Assembly: GCA_020723225.1 (NCBI GenBank)
Contig: DYJG01000201.1
Coordinates: 1 to 5,633, forward strand
Length of the DNA: 5,633 bases
Source of the DNA: Desulfobacca acetoxidans
GTDB taxonomy: Bacteria; Desulfobacterota; Desulfobaccia; Desulfobaccales; 0-14-0-80-60-11
Direction: 5' to 3'
The position numbers and the translations under genes are program-made. Below the pieces are notes generated by a model. The model was not told the DNA's origin, did no database searches, and saw only the letters and a program-made list of their open reading frames with translations. Shown one piece after another: positions 1-4,992 of this stretch; positions within the stretch are counted from its first letter, which is position 1, and every line of letters starts with the position of its first letter.

Positions 1-53
1 TATTACGGCCCGGTCGAGCTAAAAATAGCCGCCTGACTTTTTACAGGGCCATC

Positions 54-295
54 AAGGTTCAAGGTTAATTTCCCTGCCGCGTTCCCCCCACGTGTCATTC
101 TGAGGGAGCTGAGCGACCGAAGAATCTCGTTTTTAGCGGCAAGGCTTTTCTCAGGGAACAGATGGTTACAAGCAGATAGGATATATTTCGCCAAAAGACC
201 AGATTCTTCACTCCGCTTCGCTCCGTTCAGAATGACAAAGGAGTTAACTATCGCAGAGACCACAACTTTGAACCTTGAACCTTAAACTTTGAACT
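54..295. repeat. Outer heptamer inverted repeat of the 1-300 gap
   Basis: The word AAGGTTCAAGGTTAA lies at 54-68. Its complement AACCTTGAACCTT lies at 271-283, giving a 13-bp perfect inverted repeat. The right side is a run of four 7-bp units at 268-274, 275-281, 282-288 and 289-295 (TTGAACC, TTGAACC, TTAAACT, TTGAACT); the left side is about two units. The arms enclose the MITE-like repeat at 94-236. The whole gap lies downstream of the leftward transglycosylase gene and shows no credible gene. The unit length matches the heptamer repeats elsewhere in this window, although the sequence differs. No function is evident. Confidence 0.7.
94..236. mobile_element. MITE-like inverted-repeat element without coding capacity
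   Basis: The left arm (94-127) begins GTCATTCTGA and ends GAAGAATCT. The right arm (201-236) is its imperfect reverse complement, beginning AGATTCTTC and ending TCAGAATGAC. The outer 10 bp and inner 9 bp match exactly, while the middle of the arms varies in sequence and length (34 versus 36 nt). The unique core is about 73 bp and AT-richer than the genes. From memory, GTCATTCTGA...GAAGAATCT is a dispersed intergenic repeat found in many environmental bacterial genomes. Calling it a non-autonomous mobile element is inference: no transposase is present and I see no clear target-site duplication. The arms contain no T-tract, so it is not an obvious intrinsic terminator for the transglycosylase transcript that runs into it. 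Confidence 0.6.
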
Positions 296-300
296 ATTTT

Positions 301-1290
301 CTAGCCAAACACCCCCCGGCTGAAAGCCTCTTTAAACCGGGGCGCGGTGCCCTTGGGTATCTTCAAATGATAAGTCCCGGGTGTCAAGGCGGCCCCCTTG
401 ATCCAGGGATTGAGGCGCTTGATGGCCTTATAATAACTGCCGCAGGCCTCGGCCAGGGTTTTCACCGGTACCTCCCGGGAGATGGTGAAATTCACCTCGT
501 CACAATCCTGGGGCGGATAGAGCTGATCCGGAGGAATATAAAAACCGTAGCGCTCCGGGGATTCCAGGACGATCTTGGCGGCAATAATGCGATGGACGTA
601 GCGTTCCGTCTCCTCCGGCAGGCTCAGGTAATAATAATTTTTCACCCCTTGGGCGGCCATCTCCTTCTGCACCCGGCCCTCTCCGCAGTTATACCCGGCC
701 AGGGCCAGGGGCCAGTTGTGGAAGAGGCGGTAGAGATCCTTGAGGTAGCGCAGGGCCGCGTCCGTGCTGGCGGTAAACTCCATCCGGTCGTCCACCGCGT
801 CGTTGATCCGGAGTTGGAAGCGCTGGGCCGTGGGGGCCATGAACTGCCAAGGGCCCTGGGCCCCGGCGGAGGAGCGGGCCTTGGCCCGGAGGTCGCTTTC
901 CACCAGGACTACGTATTTCAAGTCCGCAGGCAGCCGGTGGTCCCTTATTTTCCGCTCGATATCGGGGAAATAGCGATGTGCCCGCTTGATCCACATGGTG
1001 GTCTGGATGCGGCTCCAGACCGTGGTGGTGAACTCCCGGTCCAGGTCCTCTTTGACCGTAGGGTCCTCCAGGGGCACGGGTTCGCCGCATAAAGTGGCCT
1101 TATCCGGCGCCCGGAAATAGGGCAGGGGAATGTTTTCCCCGGCCGCGGCTGCGGCTGGAGGCGAAACTGGGGGCGCGGCCGGCCCCGCGCCCAAAAGACC
1201 GGGCCAGAACCAGCAGCCCGCGAAGAATATCAGGAAAATTACTAACATCGGCTTATCTCGACGAAATTTGGTGAAAAATGCAATGTCCAT
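301..1290 (-). CDS. MltD-like membrane-bound lytic murein transglycosylase (GH23 SLT domain)
   Basis: The 329-residue product should cleave the MurNAc-GlcNAc bond of peptidoglycan non-hydrolytically, leaving 1,6-anhydroMurNAc ends, in the periplasm. A basic N-terminus (KFRRDK, 8-13) precedes a hydrophobic stretch (about 15-35) containing FFAGC, a possible lipobox with Cys26; a Pro/Ala-rich linker follows to about 50. The SLT domain spans about 110-250: catalytic Glu131 in VESDLRAKA, GPWQF (146-150), LAGYNCGEGRV (197-207) and SLPEETERYV (223-232), all in MltD order. Residues about 267-313 resemble one degenerate LysM repeat; E. coli MltD is longer with clearer LysM repeats. The start is uncertain: ATG at 1290 has no clear Shine-Dalgarno, and Met15 (codon 1246-1248) would still leave a signal sequence. 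The gene stands alone, divergent from thrS. Cys68, Cys201, Cys263 and Cys283 could form periplasmic disulfides (inference). Confidence 0.9.
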   Translation of the reverse strand: MDIAFFTKFRRDKPMLVIFLIFFAGCWFWPGLLGAGPAAPPVSPPAAAAAGENIPLPYFRAPDKATLCGEPVPLEDPTVKEDLDREFTTTVWSRIQTTMWIKRAHRYFPDIERKIRDHRLPADLKYVVLVESDLRAKARSSAGAQGPWQFMAPTAQRFQLRINDAVDDRMEFTASTDAALRYLKDLYRLFHNWPLALAGYNCGEGRVQKEMAAQGVKNYYYLSLPEETERYVHRIIAAKIVLESPERYGFYIPPDQLYPPQDCDEVNFTISREVPVKTLAEACGSYYKAIKRLNPWIKGAALTPGTYHLKIPKGTAPRFKEAFSRGVFG

Positions 1291-1341
1291 TTACTTTAGC
1301 GGTTTCATCGAGTCAAGTCCAGGGGAGTGAAAAAGAAAAGA

Positions 1342-1469
1342 TTCACCACAGAGACACAGAGGGCACAGAGGTACACAGAGGAAAAGAGAAGTAGCCGGAA
1401 GCCATTTTGTTAATTCCTATTTTTCACTGACCACTGACCACTGGCCACTCTTTGTGTCTTTGTGGTTAA
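1342..1469. repeat. CACAGAG/CACTGAC inverted-repeat element in the divergent gap
   Basis: The left arm at 1342-1363 (TTCACCACAGAGACACAGAG...) and the reverse complement of 1448-1469 (TTAACCACAAAGACACAAAG...) agree at 18 of 22 positions. CACAGAG occurs four times, at 1347, 1355, 1364 and 1374. Just inside the right arm is a second tandem series with 7-bp period at 1425-1449: CACTGAC, CACTGAC, CACTGGC, CACT. The core (about 1381-1424) shows no gene. The element fills most of the space between the transglycosylase start and the thrS promoter region. Similar CACAGAGACACAGAG strings are, from memory, common intergenic repeats in environmental genomes. No function is evident. Confidence 0.65.
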
Positions 1470-1519
1470 TTTTTTTCTCTTTTTTCCTTTCCATAATGGT
1501 TTAAAAAAGTTAAAAATGC

Positions 1520-1550
1520 TTGACTTGCCCGGGTATTTATGCGAAATAAT
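1520..1550 (+). promoter_or_regulatory. Candidate sigma-70 promoter for thrS
   Basis: A -35-like TTGACT (1520-1525, five of six consensus bases) is followed 19 bp later by AATAAT (1545-1550, five of six). A-rich DNA at 1501-1517 just upstream could act as an UP element. The 19-bp spacer is longer than ideal, so the call is tentative. Transcription would start near 1557 and give a leader of about 150 nt, long enough to contain the terminator hairpin before thrS. Confidence 0.4.
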
Positions 1551-1645
1551 GAGCTGAATTATTACTCAGCAGGTGAAGTTTGCCCTGGGGGATTGAGGAG
1601 TAGCACGGCAACATCCGTGAATTTCGATATTATGTAAAAGGAAAC

Positions 1646-1690
1646 GGCATCTGGGGAGAGTTCTTGAGGACGCCCGGGGTGCCTTTTTTT
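1646..1690 (+). terminator. Intrinsic-terminator hairpin in the thrS leader (candidate attenuator)
   Basis: GGCATCTGGGG (1646-1656) pairs with CCCGGGGTGCC (1673-1683) over 11 positions with two G-U pairs and one G-G mismatch. Inside it, GTTC (1660-1663) pairs with GGAC (1668-1671) around a TTGA loop, so the stem is almost continuous. Seven T residues follow directly (1684-1690). This is the classic form of a Rho-independent terminator, and it ends 4 bases before the thrS Shine-Dalgarno GAGG (1695-1698). No rightward gene precedes it in the window, so it most likely cuts short the thrS transcript itself, as in attenuated aminoacyl-tRNA synthetase leaders. What relieves it is unknown; no T-box consensus is visible. 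Confidence 0.7.
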
Positions 1691-1704
1691 ATTCGAGGCA
1701 AAGC

Positions 1705-3624
1705 ATGATCAAAGTCACCTTGGACCACGGCCAGACCCGGGAGGAACCCGAAGGGATTACCGTGGCCCAGGCACTGCAAGACCTGGGAGTGGCCACGGAT
1801 CACAAGGCCGTGGCCGCCAGCGTGGATGGGGAGTTGCTGGATCTGGCCCGGACCCTGGAGCATGACTGCACCGTGGCCCCCGTCTGGCTGGATTCCCCCC
1901 AGGGACTGGAGATCATGCGCCATTCCGCGGCCCACGTGATGGCGGAAGCAGTCCGGTCGCTCTTCCCGGGAGTGAAAGTGGCCATCGGCCCCGCCATTGA
2001 AGCGGGTTTTTATTACGACTTTGACGTGCCCGAGCCTTTTACCCCGGAGGACCTGGCCCGAATCGAGGCCAGGATGGCCGAACTGGTGGGCGCGGACCTT
2101 CCCTTTAAGCGCCGGGAGGTCTCCAAAGAAGAAGCCCTGGGGATCTTTAGGGAATTGGGCGAAGAATATAAAGTGGAACTCCTGGAGGAGATTCCCGCGG
2201 ATGCGGTCAGCTTATATCGCCAGGGCGATTTCGTGGACCTCTGCCGGGGGCCGCATATTCCCTCCACCGGCTTTCTTAAGGCCTTCAAGCTCACCGGGGT
2301 CTCCGGCGCCTACTGGCGGGGGGACGAAAAGCGGCCCATGCTGCAGCGGTTGTACGGCACCGCGTTCCCCACTCCCGAGGAGCTGCAGCGGCATCTGGAA
2401 CTCCTGGAGGAGGCGAAACGCCGGGACCACCGCAAGCTGGGGCGGGAGCTGGGATTGTTTATGGTGGAGGAGGAGGCCGGGCCGGGCCTGGTGATCTATC
2501 TCCCCAAGGGCGCGATGCTCCGGAGCCTCATCGAGGATTTCGAGCGCAAGGAGCATTTAAAAAGGGGCTACCAGATGGTCATGGGCCCCCAGATGCTCAA
2601 GGCGGATCTGTGGAAACGCTCGGGCCACTGGGACAACTACCGGGACCACATGTATTTCGCCCAGGTGGAGGAGACCCTCTACGGGGTCAAGCCCATGAAT
2701 TGCCTGGCCCACATGCTGATTTACAAATCCCGGGTGCGCTCCTACCGGGAGCTGCCCCTGCGGTTCTTCGAGTTGGGCACGGTGATGCGCCACGAGCGCT
2801 CCGGGGTGCTCCACGGCTTAACCAGGGTGCGCCAGTTCACCCAGGACGACGCCCACATTATCTGCACGCCGGAGCAGGTGGAGAGCGAAATCCTGGGGGT
2901 CCTGGACTTTGTCTTCGAGGTGATGACCATCTTCGGCTTCGAATACGAGGTGGAGCTGTCAACCCGGCCGGAGAAGTCCATCGGCACCGACGCGGAATGG
3001 GAACTGGCCACCGGCGCGCTCCATAACGCCATGCAGGCCAGGAATATCCCTTACGCCATCTGCGAAGGGGAGGGCGCTTTTTACGGCCCCAAGATCGACG
3101 TCAAGCTGAAGGACGCGCTGCAGCGCCGCTGGCAGTGCGCCACCATCCAGTGCGACTTCACCTTGCCGGAGAGATTCGACCTCACCTACGTGGGCGCGGA
3201 CGGGGGGCGCCACCGGCCGGTGATGCTGCACCGGGTGGTTTTGGGGTCGCTGGAGCGCTTCATGGGCGTCCTGGTGGAGCACTACGCGGGGGCCTTCCCG
3301 GTGTGGCTGGCCCCAGTCCAGGCTATTTTGCTGCCCATCACCGACCGGGTGCACGCTTACGCCCAGGAGGTGGAGGGGCTGATGAAGGCCGCGGGCTTAA
3401 GGGTGGAGCTGGACAGCCGGCCGGAGACGCTCCGCTATAAGATCAGGGAAGCGCAACTCCAAAAAATTCCCTACATGGTGATCATCGGCGACCGGGAAGC
3501 CGAGAGCCGCACTCTGTCGCCCCGTTTGCGGGACGGCACGGAGTGGAAGGATATACCGGTAGATACTTTTGTGCAGCGAGTGCAGGAGGAAGGAAAGATT
3601 CCTTCTCCTACTAAAAGCCCATAA
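1705..3624 (+). CDS. thrS: Threonine--tRNA ligase (ThrRS)
   Basis: The 639-residue product attaches threonine to tRNA-Thr in the cytoplasm and is close to E. coli ThrRS in length. Residues 1-60 form the TGS domain. The editing domain that hydrolyses Ser-tRNA-Thr follows, with its metal-site signature intact: His73 and His77 (HSAAH), then Cys180 and His184 (DLCRGPH). The class II catalytic core holds motif 2 ([13 protein letters not shown], 355-367, Arg362), the zinc ligands Cys333 (MNCLAH), His384 (DDAH) and His509, and motif 3 ([12 protein letters not shown], 508-519). From about 530 to the end lies the anticodon-binding domain. ATG at 1705 is chosen because GAGG (1695-1698) sits 6 nt upstream and because the histidine numbering matches E. 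coli. It ends 18 nt before the infC start, so the two are probably cotranscribed. The leader terminator at 1646-1690 suggests control by attenuation. Confidence 0.98.
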   Translation: MIKVTLDHGQTREEPEGITVAQALQDLGVATDHKAVAASVDGELLDLARTLEHDCTVAPVWLDSPQGLEIMRHSAAHVMAEAVRSLFPGVKVAIGPAIEAGFYYDFDVPEPFTPEDLARIEARMAELVGADLPFKRREVSKEEALGIFRELGEEYKVELLEEIPADAVSLYRQGDFVDLCRGPHIPSTGFLKAFKLTGVSGAYWRGDEKRPMLQRLYGTAFPTPEELQRHLELLEEAKRRDHRKLGRELGLFMVEEEAGPGLVIYLPKGAMLRSLIEDFERKEHLKRGYQMVMGPQMLKADLWKRSGHWDNYRDHMYFAQVEETLYGVKPMNCLAHMLIYKSRVRSYRELPLRFFELGTVMRHERSGVLHGLTRVRQFTQDDAHIICTPEQVESEILGVLDFVFEVMTIFGFEYEVELSTRPEKSIGTDAEWELATGALHNAMQARNIPYAICEGEGAFYGPKIDVKLKDALQRRWQCATIQCDFTLPERFDLTYVGADGGRHRPVMLHRVVLGSLERFMGVLVEHYAGAFPVWLAPVQAILLPITDRVHAYAQEVEGLMKAAGLRVELDSRPETLRYKIREAQLQKIPYMVIIGDREAESRTLSPRLRDGTEWKDIPVDTFVQRVQEEGKIPSPTKSP

Positions 3625-3628
3625 ATCC

Positions 3629-3636
3629 AGGAGGTT
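3629..3636 (+). promoter_or_regulatory. Strong Shine-Dalgarno that fixes the AUC start of infC
   Basis: AGGAGGTT is an almost full anti-16S match, placed 8 nt (counting from the last G) before the ATC at 3643. The next in-frame conventional start, GTG at 3658, would be 23 nt away, outside normal spacing. The site begins 5 bases after the thrS stop, consistent with cotranscription and possible translational coupling. Confidence 0.85.
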
Positions 3637-3642
3637 ACGGCC

Positions 3643-4152
3643 ATCCAGAAGCAGCGCGTGAGAATCAACGAGCAGATCAAGGTTCCCGAAATCCGTTTGA
3701 TCGGGGCAGACGGGCAGCAGGTCGGAGTTATGCCCGTCAGGGAAGCCCTGGCCATGGCCGCAGAGGCCAACCTGGATCTGGTGGAAGTGGCTCCCCAGGC
3801 CAATCCGCCGGTGTGCCGCATCATGGATTATGGCAAGTACAAGTATCAACAGAGCAAAAAACAGCAGGAAGCCAGGCGGCGGCAGACCACCATCCAGGTC
3901 AAAGAGATCAAGGTGCGGCCCAAGATCGAGGAACACGATATGGCCTTTAAGATGCGAAACGCCCGGCGCTTTTTGACCGAAGGGGACAAGGTCAAGATTT
4001 CCGTGATTTTCCGGGGCCGGGAGATCGCCCATACCGACCGGGGTTTCCGGATTCTGGCCCAGATTTCCGAGGCCCTGGGGGATATCGCCACGGTGGAGCA
4101 GCACCCGAAACTGGAAGGCCGGAACCTGAGTATGATCGTCACTCCCAAGTAA
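3643..4152 (+). CDS. infC: Translation initiation factor IF3, AUC start codon
   Basis: IF3 binds the 30S subunit, prevents premature 50S joining and rejects non-canonical start codons and wrong initiator pairing. From ATC at 3643 the product has 169 residues, beginning MQKQR then VRINEQI. The N-terminal domain runs to about residue 75 (RLIGADGQQ, LDLVEVAPQANPPVCRIMDY, then GKYKYQ) and continues into a basic helical linker (QQSKKQQEARRRQ). The C-terminal domain spans about 86-169 (IQVKEIKVRP, HDMAFKMRNARRFL, KVKISVIFRGRE, HPKLEGRNLSM). There is no ATG in a suitable position; the Shine-Dalgarno at 3629-3636 points to ATC. Rare starts in infC are known (AUU in E. coli; AUC reported, as I recall, for Myxococcus dsg) and allow IF3 to repress its own synthesis. 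A call starting at GTG 3658 would lose five residues. Confidence 0.95.
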   Translation: MQKQRVRINEQIKVPEIRLIGADGQQVGVMPVREALAMAAEANLDLVEVAPQANPPVCRIMDYGKYKYQQSKKQQEARRRQTTIQVKEIKVRPKIEEHDMAFKMRNARRFLTEGDKVKISVIFRGREIAHTDRGFRILAQISEALGDIATVEQHPKLEGRNLSMIVTPK

Positions 4153-4209
4153 AGATCGTTTTCCGTTTTCCGTTTTGCGTTTTTCGTAAAAGATAAAAAA
4201 CGGGGAACC

Positions 4210-4242
4210 TTTGTCAAAAGGGTTGCCGGTCCTTTTGACAAA
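4210..4242. other. Perfect 12-bp hairpin in the infC-rpmI gap
   Basis: TTTGTCAAAAGG (4210-4221) is exactly complementary to CCTTTTGACAAA (4231-4242), with a 9-base loop. No T-run follows on either strand, so it does not look like an intrinsic terminator. It could be an RNA processing or stability structure, a protein-binding palindrome, or the core of the repeat element. Transcripts from infC into rpmI must pass through it. In other bacteria this leader region is where L20 controls rpmI-rplT; I cannot show that here. Confidence 0.6.
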
Positions 4243-4262
4243 AGATAAATTCACTATATTTT
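4235..4262 (+). promoter_or_regulatory. Weak candidate internal promoter for rpmI-rplT
   Basis: A perfect -35 consensus TTGACA (4235-4240) lies in the right arm of the hairpin. TATTTT (4257-4262, four of six consensus bases) follows after 16 bp, with TATATT overlapping at 4255 at a spacing too short to favour. Transcription would start near 4270, about 75 bases before rpmI, and omit the hairpin. AT-rich repeat DNA yields such matches by chance. Confidence 0.3.
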
Positions 4263-4343
4263 TACGCAAAACGAAAAACGCAAAACGCAAAACGATACCA
4301 AAGACGAAAAACGAAGAACTGATTTCCGAATGAGGATCACGTT

Positions 4344-4541
4344 ATGCCAAAAATGAAGACCCATCGGGGTGCGGCCAAGCGCTTCCGCGCCACTGCCAGC
4401 GGCCGTCTGAAAAGGAAGAACCCCAATCAGCGCCACATCTTGACCAGCAAGTCCCGGAAACGGAAACGGCACTTAAGGCTGCCGGATTATCTCACCGGGA
4501 CCGACGAAAAGAACCTGAAACGCCTCTTACCATACGTCTGA
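4344..4541 (+). CDS. rpmI: 50S ribosomal protein L35
   Basis: The 65-residue, strongly basic protein has the usual L35 length and signature: [20 protein letters not shown] at the start, then [17 protein letters not shown], then a basic run ([10 protein letters not shown], 36-45). It binds 23S rRNA in the large subunit. GAGGA (4332-4336) lies 7 nt before the ATG and supports this start. It follows infC after a 191-base gap filled by heptamer repeats and precedes rplT by 14 nt, the pairing seen in most bacteria. In E. coli and Bacillus this pair is repressed by L20; no L20-binding structure can be assigned by eye here. Confidence 0.97.
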   Translation: MPKMKTHRGAAKRFRATASGRLKRKNPNQRHILTSKSRKRKRHLRLPDYLTGTDEKNLKRLLPYV

Positions 4542-4555
4542 AATAGGAGCAACCC

Positions 4556-4909
4556 ATGTCACGCGTGAAAAAAAGTGTGGCCTCCCGGGCCCGGCGCAAG
4601 AAATTTTTAAGCATGGCCAGCGGCTACCGCAGCGGCCGGCGCCGCCTCTACCGCTCCGCCCGGGAAGCCGTGGAAAAAGCCCTGACGTTCGCCTACCGGG
4701 ACCGCAAGGTGCGGAAACGTGAGTTCCGGGCCCTGTGGATCGTCCGCATCAACGCGGCCCTGCGGCCCTTAGGCATGTCCTACAGCAAATTCATCGGCGG
4801 CCTGAAGAAGGCACAGATCAATTTGGACCGGAAGGCTTTGGCGGATTTGGCCATCTTTGATCCCCAGGGCTTCGCAAGAGTGACGGAACTCTCCAAACAG
4901 GCCATTTAG
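4556..4909 (+). CDS. rplT: 50S ribosomal protein L20
   Basis: The 117-residue protein matches L20 end to end. The basic N-terminal extension that threads into 23S rRNA ([18 protein letters not shown]...) is followed by the conserved [20 protein letters not shown] (47-66), [20 protein letters not shown] (67-86) and [12 protein letters not shown] (92-103). L20 is needed early in 50S assembly and often represses its own operon. AGGAG (4545-4549) sits 6 nt before the ATG. The gene is 14 nt from rpmI and almost certainly cotranscribed with it. Downstream come a small stem (TGCCA 4911-4915 with TGGCA 4920-4924) and then the long palindrome before pheS; neither has a terminator T-run, so read-through into pheS is expected. 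Confidence 0.98.
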   Translation: MSRVKKSVASRARRKKFLSMASGYRSGRRRLYRSAREAVEKALTFAYRDRKVRKREFRALWIVRINAALRPLGMSYSKFIGGLKKAQINLDRKALADLAIFDPQGFARVTELSKQAI

Positions 4910-4924
4910 CTGCCAGGTTTGGCA

Positions 4925-4986
4925 CGTAGGGGCGAACCTTGTGTTCGCCTTGGGCGTCCGGGCGAACACAAGGTTCGCCCCCTACG
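4925..4986. repeat. 25-bp palindrome (GGGGCGAACCTTGTGTTCGCC family) before pheS
   Basis: The left arm at 4925-4949 and right arm at 4961-4986 are reverse complements apart from one extra base in the C-run of the right arm. The loop is 11 bases (4950-4960). The arms open CGTAGGGGCGAACC and close GGTTCGCCCCCTACG. No T-tract follows on either strand, so it is not a standard terminator. From memory, GTAGGGGCGAAC...-type palindromes are dispersed intergenic repeats in many bacteria. It occupies most of the 83-base gap between rplT and pheS and ends 6 nt before the pheS ATG, so folded RNA would take up the normal ribosome binding region. Confidence 0.8.
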
Positions 4987-4992
4987 GAAAAC

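Larger units (their letters stand above)
4157..4317. repeat. CGTTTTN heptamer inverted element between infC and rpmI
   Basis: The left arm has consecutive 7-bp units at 4157, 4164, 4171 and 4178 (CGTTTTC, CGTTTTC, CGTTTTG, CGTTTTT), then CGTAAAA at 4185. The right arm has complementary units at 4264, 4271, 4278 and 4285 (ACGCAAA, ACGAAAA, ACGCAAA, ACGCAAA), with two further out-of-phase units at 4304-4317. The reverse complement of 4264-4294 matches 4157-4187 at 27 of 31 positions, and the mismatches fall on the seventh base of each unit. The core (about 4192-4263) is AT-rich and carries a perfect 12-bp hairpin. The element fills most of the 191-base gap within the operon. Confidence 0.8.

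Noticed and set aside
3..263. Leftward open frame of 86 codons in the left gap
   Set aside because: It is built from the two arms of the MITE-like repeat, a common source of false short proteins.
289..1092. Rightward open frame of 267 codons overlapping the transglycosylase
   Set aside because: It lies antisense to a gene with clear SLT motifs; the Gly/Leu/Pro-rich translation is typical of GC-rich antisense shadow and shows no domain.
1285..1316. Leftward promoter for the transglycosylase (TTGACT as complement of 1311-1316)
   Set aside because: A fair -35 only; the 17-bp-spaced TAAATG matches a -10 box poorly and overlaps the ATG at 1290.
1551..1704. T-box riboswitch in the thrS leader
   Set aside because: The terminator suggests it, but the leader is short and I find no GGUGGNACCGCG-like T-box sequence or convincing Stem I; a covariance search would settle it.
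3658..4152. infC starting at GTG 3658
   Set aside because: The GTG is 23 nt from the Shine-Dalgarno, whereas ATC 3643 is at ideal spacing; an AUC start has precedent for infC.
3397..4290. Leftward open frame of 297 codons across the thrS end, infC and the following gap
   Set aside because: It is antisense to two certain genes and its N-terminus is the translated CGTTTTN repeat; no recognisable domain or ribosome binding site.
4157..4317. CRISPR-like array in the infC-rpmI gap
   Set aside because: Units are 7 bp with no spacers, in inverted orientation; this is not CRISPR architecture.
4925..4986. Intrinsic terminator after rplT
   Set aside because: The stem is strong but no T-run follows on either strand and the pheS start comes 6 nt later.
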